64,000 nucleotides of DNA from UBA4742 sp963773335 (GCA_963773335.1 CAVZAT010000006.1:496001-560000); one strand, 5' to 3'. Positions 54,681 through 63,252 are shown, counted from the stretch's first letter. Translations and numbers: made by a program. Notes: generated by a model not told the origin, from the letters alone.

Positions 54681-55574
54681 TCAGTCCGGCGGCAGACCCA
54701 GCTCGGCAACGGGGCCGGGGTCGGTCGCGGCTACGCCGGGAGCGCCGATGTCGACCCGCACGGCCTCGATGCGACCCGAGCACAGATCGATCGTCTTGTG
54801 GTAATCGGAGGACTCGGCGGTGCAGATGTAGAGCGTACGGCCGTCGTCGCCACCGAGGGCACAGGCGTAGGGCTTGCGCGACGTCGGGATCCACTCCACC
54901 GGGCCGGCGCCCTGCACCACCCGCATCACGCCCTGGTTCACCGGGTCGGCCACCCAGATGCCCCCGGCGGCGTCGAGGCAGATCCCGTCGGGCACATTGG
55001 GGCGCAGGTCGGCCCACACCCTCGGGTTGGCCAGCGAGCCGTCGTCGTTGAGGTCATAGGCCGACAGGCGCTGGCCGAAGGACTCGGCCACCACCAGTGT
55101 TCGTCCGCCGTCGGCGATGACCATGCCGTTGGGGAACAGGAGCTGCTCGGCCACCACCCAGGCCTCGCCGTCGGGCTCGACGCACACCAGGTTGGTGCTC
55201 GTGGCCTCGGCGCCGGCATCGATGTCGAAGCCGTAGTTGCCCACGTAGGCGCGGCCCCGGTCGTCCACCACCAGGTCGTTGCAGTGGAAGGCGGCCAGGG
55301 GACTCAGGTCGGCCACGTCGACCAGTCCCTCGGGGTCGAGGCGCTGGAGCCTGCGGCTCACCATGGCCACTACCAGCAGCCGGCCGTCGGGCAGCCAGCC
55401 CAGGCCGGCGGGCATGTCCTGGGTCTCGAGCTCGATGCGGGGCTCGCCGTCGGTGGCCATGCTGAACACCCGGCGAGCATGCACGTCGGAGAACCACAGT
55501 TTGCCGCCGTGCCAGCGAGGGCATTCGGGGTAGACGAGTTGGTCGAGCAGGACGGCTGGTGTTCGGTCGGCCAT
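54681..55574 (-). CDS. SMP-30/gluconolactonase family protein
   Basis: The 297-residue six-bladed beta-propeller has the family's metal ligands in place. These are Glu in YPECPRW, Asn in FHCNDLVVDDRG, Asn in LFPNGMVIA and Asp in VPDGICLDAAGG. SMP-30 proteins hydrolyse sugar lactones or related esters with Ca2+ or Zn2+. No sugar dehydrogenase is adjacent, so the substrate is undefined. No signal peptide is present. It converges with tetR, and the MFS gene lies upstream on the same strand after 185 bp that hold only a small repeat. Confidence 0.87.
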   Translation of the reverse strand: MADRTPAVLLDQLVYPECPRWHGGKLWFSDVHARRVFSMATDGEPRIELETQDMPAGLGWLPDGRLLVVAMVSRRLQRLDPEGLVDVADLSPLAAFHCNDLVVDDRGRAYVGNYGFDIDAGAEATSTNLVCVEPDGEAWVVAEQLLFPNGMVIADGGRTLVVAESFGQRLSAYDLNDDGSLANPRVWADLRPNVPDGICLDAAGGIWVADPVNQGVMRVVQGAGPVEWIPTSRKPYACALGGDDGRTLYICTAESSDYHKTIDLCSGRIEAVRVDIGAPGVAATDPGPVAELGLPPD

Positions 55575-55740
55575 GGATGCTCCGGAGTGGTGGTCAGGTC
55601 GGTCGTCCGGGTGCCGGGGCGTTGGCCCGACCGACCCTCTTTCGATGTCCGATTTCGGCCCGCGGATCGTACCGTCCAGTGGCGGACGTCACCGATTCTC
55701 GGCGAAAGGATGGGGCCGTTGGTCCGACTCGGTCGTCCGA

Positions 55741-55777
55741 CTCGCTCAGCTGGGCTCGCTCAGCTGGGCTCGCTCAG
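55741..55777. repeat. 14-bp tandem repeat, 2.6 copies, at the MFS stop
   Basis: CTCGCTCAGCTGGG is repeated at 55741 and 55755, with a partial third copy at 55769. It contains the MFS stop codon (tca at 55760-55762) and a second identical tca at 55746 in another frame. Copy-number change would alter only the last few residues. Confidence 0.8.
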
Positions 55778-57070
55778 GCGGGCGACGCCGGGGGCGTGGT
55801 CGTACAGATCGGCGAAGGGCACGAGCACGGCGGCGACCACCGCGCCCACCAGCAGCACGAAGGTGACCGAGGTGGCGTCGATGACCGGTCCGGCCATGAG
55901 ACCGCCGATGGCCACCGTCCCCCCGAAGGCCATGAGCCACAGGGCCATGACCCGGCCGCGGACCTGGTTGTCGAGGCGGGCCTGGAGCACGGTTGACAGG
56001 GAGGTGACGGTGGCGAAGTAGCAGAACCCGACCAGGAACACGGCAGGGAAGGCCAACGGCACCGATCGCACCAGGGCCAGCAGGGCCAGGAAGACGGCGA
56101 AGCCCCCCAGCCCCACTCGCACCACCCGTTCGAGTGGGCGTTGTGAGAGGAAGGTGCCGATGGAGAGGGCGCCCGCCACCGCCCCGGCGCCGAAGGTGGC
56201 ATAGAACAGGCCGTAGGTGGCGTGAGCCGGGTCGATACCCAGGTTGCGCTCCGCCAGGGTCGGCATCTGCACCACGAAGGCCAGGCTGAACAGCGAGAAC
56301 AGGGTCATGACCAGCAGGCAGCGGCCCACCACGCGGTCGCGCCGCGCCACCCCGAACCCGCCCAGTACCCGACGCAGCCCCCGAGGCTCGTTGGGGTCCG
56401 GGAAGACGCCGGGCACGACCACGGTGAGCAGTGCCCCGATGATGAACAGGTAGCTCACGGCGTTGCCCACGAACACCCAGGACACACCCCAGCGGGCGTA
56501 GATGAGACTGCCGATGGCCGGACCCACCACCCGGGACAGGTTCATGTTGACCGAGTTGAGCGACACCGCGCCGTTGAGGTCGCGCTCGTCGACCAGTTCG
56601 GGCATGACCGAGCTGTAGGCGGGGGCGTAGACGGCCTGGCCGATGCCCATGGCCAGCACGAACAGCACGAGCAGCCATTCCGACGGGGTGGGGGAGCGGG
56701 TGATCCAGGCGATGCCCAGCGCGAAGGCGGTCTGTTCGATCGAGACGAAGATGATCAGCCACTTGCGGTCGAAGCGGTCGGCCAGCGCGCCGCCCACGAT
56801 CGACAGCAGCATCAGAGGGATGAGCTGGGCGAAGGACAGGAGGCTCACGAAGGTGGCCGAGTGGGTGAGCGAGTAGCCGTAGGCGCCGAGCACCACGTTC
56901 TGCATCCAGCTGCCCACGTTGGACAGGAAGGCGCCGATGAACACCCGGCGGAAGACCGGGTAGCTGAGGGCGGCGCGGGCGGTCCCCGGGGCGAACGGGC
57001 GATCGCCCTCGAGCAGGGCCTCCTCGGTGTCCTCGACGGTGAGGTGCGGCTCGAGCACGGGCTCGCTCAC
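55760..57070 (-). CDS. MFS transporter (MFS_3/EntS-like)
   Basis: The 436-residue protein has twelve hydrophobic segments. An MFS signature lies between helices 2 and 3 (GGALADRFDRKWLIIF), and helix 4-5 reads NLSRVVGPAIGSLIYARWG, which is typical of the MFS_3 family of exporters (enterobactin exporter-like). The N-terminal ~30 residues are acidic and cytosolic. It likely exports a small molecule by proton antiport. No siderophore genes are nearby, so the substrate is unknown. The stop lies within the 14-bp repeat. Confidence 0.87.
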   Translation of the reverse strand: MSEPVLEPHLTVEDTEEALLEGDRPFAPGTARAALSYPVFRRVFIGAFLSNVGSWMQNVVLGAYGYSLTHSATFVSLLSFAQLIPLMLLSIVGGALADRFDRKWLIIFVSIEQTAFALGIAWITRSPTPSEWLLVLFVLAMGIGQAVYAPAYSSVMPELVDERDLNGAVSLNSVNMNLSRVVGPAIGSLIYARWGVSWVFVGNAVSYLFIIGALLTVVVPGVFPDPNEPRGLRRVLGGFGVARRDRVVGRCLLVMTLFSLFSLAFVVQMPTLAERNLGIDPAHATYGLFYATFGAGAVAGALSIGTFLSQRPLERVVRVGLGGFAVFLALLALVRSVPLAFPAVFLVGFCYFATVTSLSTVLQARLDNQVRGRVMALWLMAFGGTVAIGGLMAGPVIDATSVTFVLLVGAVVAAVLVPFADLYDHAPGVARLSEPS

Positions 57071-57146
57071 CGGTTGTCCCCCTCCCTCGATCGATCCGGC
57101 CCGGCGTCGGTGGTGACGAGGCCCCCTGCGAGGTTAGGGGCCGCGA

Positions 57147-57599
57147 TCAGCGCTTGGGACCGCCCTGGTGCAGCTCGTCGAGGGCTTTGGCGATGCGCCG
57201 CTGGCGGGTCTCCTCGGTCTTGGCCCCGTTCACGGACGCCACGATGCGGTTCTGCTTGCTGTAGGAGAGCCCCTCGAACACCTTGCGGGCGGCGGCGTCG
57301 GTCTTCATGGCGGTGGCCAGCTCGGCCGGCACGGTCACCGATCGGGGGGCGGTGTCGAGAGTGAGCTCGACCTCGACCTCCTGGCCGGCCTCCACCTGGG
57401 CCTGGCGGCGGATCTCGGCGGACACCGGCACCAGGTAGCGCCCGCCCATCACCGCCACCGTGCTCGGGTAGGTGTGCCCGCCGATCGTGACCTGGACGGG
57501 CGGGCGCCTGCCCGAGCCGAGCTGGTCGACCATCTCGGCCGGTACCTCGATGCCGGTGGCCGTCTTGCCGTGCAGTTCGAGCGTGGCGCGGAACCTCAT
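57147..57599 (-). CDS. DUF1905/YdeI-like (OmdA) domain protein
   Basis: The 150-residue protein has an N-terminal DUF1905 beta-barrel (FRATLELHGKTATGIEVP, GGHTYPSTVAVMGGRYLVPV, EAGQEVEVELTLD). A C-terminal YdeI/OmdA helical segment follows (VFEGLSYSKQNRIVASVNGAKTEETRQRRIAKAL region). This two-domain combination is widespread, with unclear function; YdeI homologues have been linked to stress resistance. It is cytosolic. ATG 57599 is used. The gene is divergent from the CBS-domain gene (109-bp gap) and follows the MFS start by 76 bp on the same strand. Confidence 0.8.
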   Translation of the reverse strand: MRFRATLELHGKTATGIEVPAEMVDQLGSGRRPPVQVTIGGHTYPSTVAVMGGRYLVPVSAEIRRQAQVEAGQEVEVELTLDTAPRSVTVPAELATAMKTDAAARKVFEGLSYSKQNRIVASVNGAKTEETRQRRIAKALDELHQGGPKR

Positions 57600-57708
57600 G
57601 GCGAGATGATGACCGACCCTCCCTGTCGCGGGCAACGGCGGGCTGGCAGAATGGGGGCGACCCATTCCGGGACCCGCTGGGCGGTGTCCCCACTGGAGGT
57701 GAGTTGCC

Positions 57709-58143
57709 GTGTTCGTCAGGCACATCCTCGAGGACAAGGGCGCGGTCGTGGCCACGGTGCCCTCCAACGTGACGATGGCGCACGTCGCCCGGCTCCTGGC
57801 CGAGCACGGGCTGGGCGCCCTGGTCGTCTCCGATGACGGCGAGACGATTGCAGGCATCGTCTCCGAGCGCGACCTGGCCCGGGCGGTTGCGGCCCGTGGG
57901 GCCGACGCGCTCTCGATGCCGGTGGGCGACGCCATGACCGCCGAGGTGCGCACCTGCGCGCCCGACGACACGGTCGAGAGCCTGATGGAGACGATGACGA
58001 CGCGGCGCGTCCGCCATCTGCCCGTCGTGGTCGACGGCCGCCTGGCCGGCATCGTGAGCATCGGCGACGTGGTCAAGCGCCGGCTGGCCGAACTGCAGTC
58101 CGAGAGCCAGACCCTGCACGACTACCTGTACTCCGGTCGCTGA
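57709..58143 (+). CDS. CBS-domain pair protein
   Basis: The 144-residue protein consists of two CBS motifs (~10-65 and ~78-135). Their characteristic ends are AGIVSERDLARAV and AGIVSIGDVVKRRL. CBS pairs bind adenosine nucleotides or SAM and usually regulate a partner. Stand-alone forms of this size, with VRHILEDKG at the start, are common in actinobacteria and proteobacteria. GGAGG precedes GTG 57709. No partner gene is coupled to it. Confidence 0.9.
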   Translation: MFVRHILEDKGAVVATVPSNVTMAHVARLLAEHGLGALVVSDDGETIAGIVSERDLARAVAARGADALSMPVGDAMTAEVRTCAPDDTVESLMETMTTRRVRHLPVVVDGRLAGIVSIGDVVKRRLAELQSESQTLHDYLYSGR

Positions 58144-58312
58144 CCGCCCTGGCCTGTCCGGCGTGGGCTGGCCTCCACGGCGTGGCGGGCATGCGCTTCG
58201 CCATCGCCATCCCGCAGTCCTTCGCGCACGGCCTGAACCGCGTCGAGTCGCTCGACTTCGACAGCGCCTGGGTACAGGAACAGGTCCTTCGCTGAACGCA
58301 AGACGTCATGTG

Positions 58313-58362
58313 TGACGCCAGATCTGGTTGACATGACGTCGTTGTGACGTCATACTGACGTC
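58313..58362 (+). promoter_or_regulatory. Promoter with three phased TGACGTC boxes
   Basis: A -35 TTGACA (58328-58333), 17-bp spacer and -10 CATACT (58351-58356) end 6 nt before GTG 58363, so the transcript is probably leaderless. TGACGTC occurs at 58334, 58345 and 58356, exactly 11 bp apart, with a near copy (TGACGCC) at 58313. The boxes fill the promoter, as expected for repeated RHH-dimer sites. Confidence 0.7.
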
Positions 58363-58911
58363 GTGGACCTGACCCGATATGTCGATGAACTTCGCCACGA
58401 GCTGCAGGTCGCGGCCGAAGCCGGGGGCGAGGAGGCCGCGCAGCTCGCCGAGCGCCTCGTCGCCCCGCTCCAGTCGGCGACGCGGCTCGTGCTGCTCGAC
58501 GCCCTGTCCGTCGCAGCCGGCGAGATCACTGCCGATCTCGCCCCCGGCTCGGTGGAGGTGCGCCTCCGGGGTCGTGATCCCGAGTTCGTCGTGACCTCGC
58601 CGGTGGCCGACCTGGCCGAGGCGGATCACGACACGCCGACGATCGACCACGGGTACGAGTCGGACCGGGCGAGCGCGGCCGGGGCATCGGCCCCCTACGG
58701 CGACGAGGGTGGAACATCGCGGGTCACCCTTCGCATCCCCGACTCGCTCAAGCTGCGGATCGACGACGCCGCCGCCAGCCAGGGCCTGTCGGTCAACGCC
58801 TGGCTGGTCCGCACGCTCTCCGGCGTGGTGGAGCCGACCGGGCCCCGGGCCCGCAGCGTCAGACGCAGCTCGAACGGCGGCGAGCGCTTCACCGGCTGGG
58901 CCCGCTCGTAG
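58363..58911 (+). CDS. Ribbon-helix-helix (Arc/CopG-type) DNA-binding protein, likely autorepressor
   Basis: The 182-residue protein has a helical N-terminal domain (~1-70, EELRHELQ-like amphipathic helices) and an acidic linker. A C-terminal ribbon-helix-helix (~120-155) reads SRVTLRIPDSLKLRIDDAAA followed by GLSVNAWLVRTLSGVV. The strand supplies DNA contacts and the N-terminal part may be a dimer or effector domain. The tail is basic. Its promoter carries three 7-bp direct repeats at 11-bp spacing, the kind of array RHH regulators bind, so autoregulation is likely. It is followed by DUF4097 and an ABC exporter on the same strand. Confidence 0.8.
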   Translation: MDLTRYVDELRHELQVAAEAGGEEAAQLAERLVAPLQSATRLVLLDALSVAAGEITADLAPGSVEVRLRGRDPEFVVTSPVADLAEADHDTPTIDHGYESDRASAAGASAPYGDEGGTSRVTLRIPDSLKLRIDDAAASQGLSVNAWLVRTLSGVVEPTGPRARSVRRSSNGGERFTGWARS

Positions 58912-58931
58912 CGCCCGCCGAGCTCGCGACT

Positions 58932-58963
58932 CGAACCCAGACCTCCGAACCCAGACCTCCGAA
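58932..58963. repeat. 14-bp duplication between the RHH and DUF4097 genes
   Basis: CGAACCCAGACCTC is present twice in tandem (58932 and 58946), followed by a partial third copy. It lies in the 85-bp gap before the DUF4097 gene. It may simply be a small slippage duplication. Confidence 0.75.
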
Positions 58964-58996
58964 TCGTCACGCCCCTCAGGCTGTCAGGAGACCCCC

Positions 58997-59890
58997 ATGC
59001 CAACCTTCCCGACCCCCGACCCCATCACCGTGAGCCTCGAGCTCGTCGGCGACGTCCGGCTCTCGGCCAGCGACCGGGCCGACACCGTCGTCACCGTCCG
59101 GCCCGCCAACCCGTCCAAGGCCGCCGACGTCCGAGCGGCGGAGCAGACCAGGGTCGACTTTCACCAGGGGAACCTGACGATGACGACGCCGAAGACCTGG
59201 TGGCGGTACACGCCCTTCGGCGGTCACGGAAGCGTCGATGTCCACGTCGAACTGCCCAGCGGATCGCGGGCGACGGCGGACCTGGCCATGGGCCACCTCT
59301 TCGCCGACGGCGAGCTGGGCGCGTGCCAGCTCCACACGGCCATGGGCAACATCCGCTTGGACCAGACCGGAGCCCTGCGGGCCTCGACGGGTTACGGGAG
59401 CCTCGCCGTCGACCGGGTCGTGGGCGACGCCGAGCTCAAGACCGGCAGCGGTCAGGTGCGCGCCCAACAGATCGACGGCGAGGCCGTGGTCCGCAATGCC
59501 AACGGTGACACCACGCTCGGCGACGTGGCCGGCGATCTGCGGGTGAAGGCGGCCAACGGCAACGTCCTCGTCGGACGGGCGGGCGCCTCGGCGGCAGCCA
59601 AGACGGCCAACGGCGAGGTGCGCATCGGCGAGGTCGCTCGGGGCGAGATCGTGGTGGAGACGGCCGCCGGCGATCTCGAGGTCGGCATCCGCCCGGGCAC
59701 GGCCGCGTGGCTGGACGTCCTGACTCGGTTCGGTGCGGTGCGCAACACCCTGGAGGTGGCCGATGCGCCGTCGCCGTCGGACTCCGCGGTCCGGGTCCGG
59801 GCCCGCACCTCGGTCGGCGACATCCTCATCGCTCGTGCGCCGATCGACGCCGCGTCGTCGTCTGCTCGTCGGCGCAGCGACGCCTCGTGA
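58997..59890 (+). CDS. DUF4097 beta-helix protein
   Basis: The 297-residue protein contains repeated short strands with a G-x-V/L pattern from ~85 to ~230 (for example DRVVGDAELKTGSGQVRAQ, NANGDTTLGDVAGDLRVKAANGNV). This is the right-handed beta-helix of DUF4097. No signal peptide or membrane helix is present, so it is cytosolic here. Such genes frequently accompany DrrA/DrrB-type ABC exporters in actinobacteria, as they do here. The role may be regulatory or scaffolding. CAGGAG precedes ATG 58997, and the stop overlaps the ABC gene start (GTGA). Confidence 0.82.
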   Translation: MPTFPTPDPITVSLELVGDVRLSASDRADTVVTVRPANPSKAADVRAAEQTRVDFHQGNLTMTTPKTWWRYTPFGGHGSVDVHVELPSGSRATADLAMGHLFADGELGACQLHTAMGNIRLDQTGALRASTGYGSLAVDRVVGDAELKTGSGQVRAQQIDGEAVVRNANGDTTLGDVAGDLRVKAANGNVLVGRAGASAAAKTANGEVRIGEVARGEIVVETAAGDLEVGIRPGTAAWLDVLTRFGAVRNTLEVADAPSPSDSAVRVRARTSVGDILIARAPIDAASSSARRRSDAS

Positions 59891-60843
59891 GCGCCCCGTC
59901 CGCGCCGTCGGCCATCTGGGTGTCGGGTCTGCACAAGGCCTTCGGCGACACGGTCGTGCTCGACGACATCGACCTGGAGGTGCCCGAGGCCACGGTCTTC
60001 GCCCTGCTCGGTCCCAACGGGTCAGGCAAGACCACCGCCCTGCGCATCCTGTCCACCTTGATCCCCGCCGACGCCGGTCGGGTCCGCATCGCCGGACACG
60101 ACGTGGCCGACGATCCCGATGCCGTGCGGGCCGTGATCGGGATGACCGGTCAGTTCGCGGCGGTCGACGAGTTGTTGACCGGAGCGGAGAACCTCGCCCT
60201 CATGGCCGACCTGCACCATCTGGGGCGGGCCGAAGGACGCCGGCGGGCGGCCGACCTGCTCGAGCAGTTCGACCTGGCCGACGCGGCCAACCGTCTGCTG
60301 TCCAGCTACTCGGGCGGGATGCGGCGTCGACTCGACCTGGCCATGACGCTGGTGGGCCGGCCCCGCATCATCTTCCTGGACGAGCCGACCACGGGGCTCG
60401 ACCCGCGCAGCCGCCGGACGATGTGGGGCATCGTCGAAGCACTGGTGGCCGACGGGGTCACCGTCCTGCTCACCACCCAGTACCTCGACGAGGCGGACCG
60501 CCTGGCCGATCGGATCGCCATCCTCGACCAGGGTCACCTGGTGGCCGAGGGCACCTCGGCCCAGCTCAAGGGGCTGGTGCCCGGGGGCCACATCCGCATG
60601 ACCTTCCACGACCCGTCCGAGCTGGCGGTCGCAGCCACGGCCCTGGGCGGAGCCCCGTGCGACGGCGAGTCGCTCAGCCTCCAGATCCCGGGCGACGGGG
60701 GTGTCTCCTCCCTGCGGTCGGCGCTCGATCGACTCGACCAGGCCTCCGTGTCGGTTGACGAGCTCTCGATCCACACCCCGGATCTCGACGACGTCTTCCT
60801 CGCCCTCACCGGGCGCGACGCCCTACAGGAGGCCGATCGATGA
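59887..60843 (+). CDS. ABC transporter ATP-binding protein (DrrA-like)
   Basis: The 318-residue ATPase has Walker A GPNGSGKTT, the signature YSGGMRRRLDLAMTL, Walker B IIFLDEPTTGLD and the switch region TTQYLDEAD. The C-terminal ~80 residues match the daunorubicin-resistance DrrA group, with TPDLDDVFLALTG near the end. It pairs with the ABC-2 permease that follows to export a hydrophobic compound or lipid. GTG 59887 overlaps the DUF4097 stop by 4 nt, and its own stop overlaps the permease ATG by 4 nt. Confidence 0.9.
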   Translation: MSAPSAPSAIWVSGLHKAFGDTVVLDDIDLEVPEATVFALLGPNGSGKTTALRILSTLIPADAGRVRIAGHDVADDPDAVRAVIGMTGQFAAVDELLTGAENLALMADLHHLGRAEGRRRAADLLEQFDLADAANRLLSSYSGGMRRRLDLAMTLVGRPRIIFLDEPTTGLDPRSRRTMWGIVEALVADGVTVLLTTQYLDEADRLADRIAILDQGHLVAEGTSAQLKGLVPGGHIRMTFHDPSELAVAATALGGAPCDGESLSLQIPGDGGVSSLRSALDRLDQASVSVDELSIHTPDLDDVFLALTGRDALQEADR

Positions 60844-61631
60844 CCAGCGTCTCGTACACGGTGAGCGACTCGGCCACCATGCTGCGGCGCGAGCTGCGCC
60901 ACCAGCTGCGCTACCCGTCGGTCACGGGGATGCTCGTCGGCATGCCCGTGCTGTTCCTGCTCCTGTTCGTCTACATCCTGGGCGCCACATTGGGCGCCGG
61001 GCTGAGCGCCCACGCGGGAGGGCGCAGCGCGTACGTGCAATATGTCGTCCCCGGGATCCTGCTGATCACGGTGGCCGCGGTGACCACCGGCACGGCCATC
61101 TCGGTGGCCACCGACATGACGGGGGGCATCATCGCCCGGTTCCGGACCATGGCCATCTCCCGGTTTGCCGTGCTGTCGGGCCACGTCCTGGGGGCCACCG
61201 TCCAGACCGTGCTCAGCCTGGTCGTGGTCACCGGCGTGGCCCTGGCCATCGGGTTCCGGCCCACCACCGGCGCGCTCGACTGGCTGCTGGCCGCGGCGGT
61301 GCTGGTCCTGATCACCGTCTCGCTCACCTGGGTGGCGGTAGCCATGGGCACGGTGGCCAAGTCGGTGGAGTCGGCCAGCAACATGCCCATGTTCCTGCTG
61401 CTGTTGCCCTTCCTGGGCAGCGGATTCGTGCCCACGCGGTCGTTGCCGGCTGGCGTGAGCTGGTTCGCCCGGTACCAGCCGTTCACGCCGTTCATCGAGA
61501 CGATCCGTGGGTTGCTGCTGGGCACGCCGATGGGCCACCAGCCGTTGCTCACCTTGCTGTGGTGTGCGGTGCTCTCGATCGCCGGGTGGCTCGGCGCCCG
61601 CTCCGCCTACGAACGCCGATCCGTGCGCTAG
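60840..61631 (+). CDS. ABC-2 type exporter permease (DrrB-like)
   Basis: The 263-residue protein has six membrane helices: VTGMLVGMPVLFLLLFVYILG is the first, and GWLGARSAYERRS follows the last. The ABC-2 signature region reads FVPTRSLPAGVSWFARYQPFTPFIETIRGLL. It forms the membrane half of the exporter with the preceding ATPase. Substrate unknown. The last gene of the RHH-DUF4097-ABC operon, it ends 18 bp before the converging pilus genes. Confidence 0.9.
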   Translation: MTSVSYTVSDSATMLRRELRHQLRYPSVTGMLVGMPVLFLLLFVYILGATLGAGLSAHAGGRSAYVQYVVPGILLITVAAVTTGTAISVATDMTGGIIARFRTMAISRFAVLSGHVLGATVQTVLSLVVVTGVALAIGFRPTTGALDWLLAAAVLVLITVSLTWVAVAMGTVAKSVESASNMPMFLLLLPFLGSGFVPTRSLPAGVSWFARYQPFTPFIETIRGLLLGTPMGHQPLLTLLWCAVLSIAGWLGARSAYERRSVR

Positions 61632-61649
61632 CGCAGATGAGCCGGCTGG

Positions 61650-62099
61650 TCAGCCCGGCGCGGTCTGGGCGGTGGCGGTGGCCGTGCCTCGCACGGTGGT
61701 GCTGTGGGGGGTGCCCGGCAGGGCTCGGGCGAAGAGGTAGTCGGCCCGCAGCCTGATGATCACGGTGATGGTGTTGGGTGTGGGTTCGGTGATCTGGGGT
61801 GGCGCGGCGAGTTGGTCGGCCAGACCCTGGGCGTCGATCGAGTGGTCGACGGCGGCGTCGACCCGGGTCGGATCGAGCCGGTAGCCGCGGCCGGCCCGCA
61901 GCGCGGCCTGGTCGAGCCCGCCGGTCACCGCGTCGTTGGCCGCGCTGGCCGCCGCGTCGATGGCCTGCTGTTGGCGGAGGTGGACGATGGTGAGGTCCAC
62001 CGCGACGGCGCCCAGCAGCAACACGATGAGCACGGCGGCCGGCATCAGGATCAACACACTTCCCCGGTGGCCCCGCAGCCGGAGGCCCGTGCTCAGCAC
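61650..62099 (-). CDS. Tad-pilus-associated protein (TadG/TadE-like)
   Basis: The ~149-residue protein has an N-terminal RGSVLILMPAAVLIVLLLGAVAVDL helix (about residues 13-40) of the TadE/TadG pseudopilin type. An extracytoplasmic part follows (VHLRQQQAIDAAASAANDAVTG..., VDHSIDAQGLADQL). The helix retains the Gly-Ser start after a basic segment, where a prepilin peptidase or signal peptidase may act. GTG 62099 overlaps the preceding gene's stop. It is the last gene of the Tad cluster in this window. Confidence 0.7.
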   Translation of the reverse strand: MLSTGLRLRGHRGSVLILMPAAVLIVLLLGAVAVDLTIVHLRQQQAIDAAASAANDAVTGGLDQAALRAGRGYRLDPTRVDAAVDHSIDAQGLADQLAAPPQITEPTPNTITVIIRLRADYLFARALPGTPHSTTVRGTATATAQTAPG

Positions 62100-62576
62100 G
62101 TGGCGGTGCCCGGCACACCGGAGCGGTAGGGGTCGATGAGCTCGGTGTGGCGGGCGCGGACGTCGAAGGCGTGGCCGTACCCGCCGATCCACGGCAGGCG
62201 GATGGCCGGGACGGGGTAGTCGATCTCGACGGTGGTGGGCACGCACCGGGCGAAGGGCGCCCCGTCGGCTCGGTCGATGCGGATGGTGGCCAGCTCGGGT
62301 CGACGCCCGTACCCGGCCAGGGTGGCGCTGGCCACCGCTCGGGCCTGGGTGTCGCCGGTGGTGGCGTCGGGGGCCTCGACGTAGGTGCGCACGGCCTGGC
62401 GGGCGGCCGAGTCGGCCGCGACCTCCGGCGTCGATCACGCCCCAGGCGTTGGCCACCAGCAGGGCGCCCACCACGAAGATGAGCACCCCGAAGGGCAGGA
62501 CCTCGATGCCGCCCACCTGTCCCCGATCGCCGGTCACTCGCCGGGTGGGGTCTGGCGCAACCGCCGCCCCCGTCAT
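62093..62576 (-). CDS. TadE-like pseudopilin (one-base frameshift)
   Basis: Corrected, this is a 160-residue protein. The leader RRVTGDRGQVGGIEVLPFG precedes a helix (VLIFVVGALLVANAWGVIDA) that continues EVAADSAARQAVRTYVEAPD, the TadE pattern. The C-terminal half ends RSGVPGTATC. An extra G at about 62427 separates the two halves; without it GVIDA joins EVAADSA. ATG 62576 is the start. It lies 11 bp downstream of another TadE-like gene and overlaps the next one. Confidence 0.65.
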
Positions 62577-62587
62577 CGTGGCGGGTC

Positions 62588-63031
62588 CTACCGCCACGCC
62601 TCGACCCGGACCCGTACGGTGCGATCGATGTGGCGGGCGCCGGCGGCGTCGGCCAGGCCCGGCCACAGGAAACCGGGTGCGTCACCGACGAGTCGCAGCT
62701 GGACGACCTGGGCGTCGCTGCCGCTCCAGTCGACGTGCACCGTGCGCCCGAACGCGCCGAGCTCGGCACGCATCCGGGACTCCGCGGCCGCTCGCGAGGA
62801 GGCCAGGGCACCCGGGTCGCCATGGTCGGTGCGGCTACCGGCCACCATGCGGGCGCCGTCGAAGGCGGCGCTGGTCACCGAGGTGGTGGCGTACAGGTCG
62901 ACCAGCAGTTGCACGGCGAAGAGCAGGAAGGCCAGGAACACGATCACCGCCGCGAAGGTGGCGATCAACCCCGTGCCGGCGTCCCCGGCGGCTGTCCGGC
63001 GACTCGGGGCTCGCACATGTCCACGGGTCAC
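62588..63031 (-). CDS. TadE-like pseudopilin
   Basis: The ~147-residue protein has a basic leader (RAPSRRTAAGDAGTGLIAT), one hydrophobic helix (FAAVIVFLAFLLFAVQLLVDLYAT, ~22-45) and a C-terminal extracytoplasmic domain. The domain carries ARMVAGSRTDHGD and RVRVEAWR at the end. This is the TadE minor pseudopilin layout. GTG 63031 overlaps the pilin-like gene's stop by 4 nt (GTGA). It probably primes or tunes Flp pilus assembly. Confidence 0.75.
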   Translation of the reverse strand: MTRGHVRAPSRRTAAGDAGTGLIATFAAVIVFLAFLLFAVQLLVDLYATTSVTSAAFDGARMVAGSRTDHGDPGALASSRAAAESRMRAELGAFGRTVHVDWSGSDAQVVQLRLVGDAPGFLWPGLADAAGARHIDRTVRVRVEAWR

Positions 63032-63252
63032 TCGTTGCCGATCTGTTGGACCTTGGTGTTGGTGGTGTTGTCGGTGGTGCGCCACATCTGCTGGAACCCC
63101 AGCCACATGGCCGCCCCGAGGAAGGCCATGATCAGCACAGCGATGGCCACGCTGATCACGCCCTCGCCACGGTCGTCGCCGGCCATGGCGGTCAGGCGCG
63201 GGCGTAGGCGGGGTGCGAGCAGAGCGGTGATCCAGAACCAGGTCGTGGACAT
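63028..63252 (-). CDS. Small Flp/TadE-type pilin-like protein
   Basis: The 74-residue protein has a leader with RLTAMAGDDRGEGVISVAIAV, where a Gly-Glu-Gly cut site precedes a hydrophobic helix (VISVAIAVLIMAFLGAAMWL). A short polar end follows. This resembles small Flp-like or TadE-type pilins processed by a prepilin peptidase. It lies between the TadC gene and the TadE-like genes, so it is a candidate structural or minor pilin. Confidence 0.6.
   Translation of the reverse strand: MSTTWFWITALLAPRLRPRLTAMAGDDRGEGVISVAIAVLIMAFLGAAMWLGFQQMWRTTDNTTNTKVQQIGNE

Noticed and set aside
53619..56021. 800-codon plus-strand open frame
   Set aside because: It runs antisense to the reductase, SMP-30 and MFS genes and overlaps tetR in another frame. 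The composition is typical of a high-GC shadow frame, and the overlapped genes have clear family motifs.
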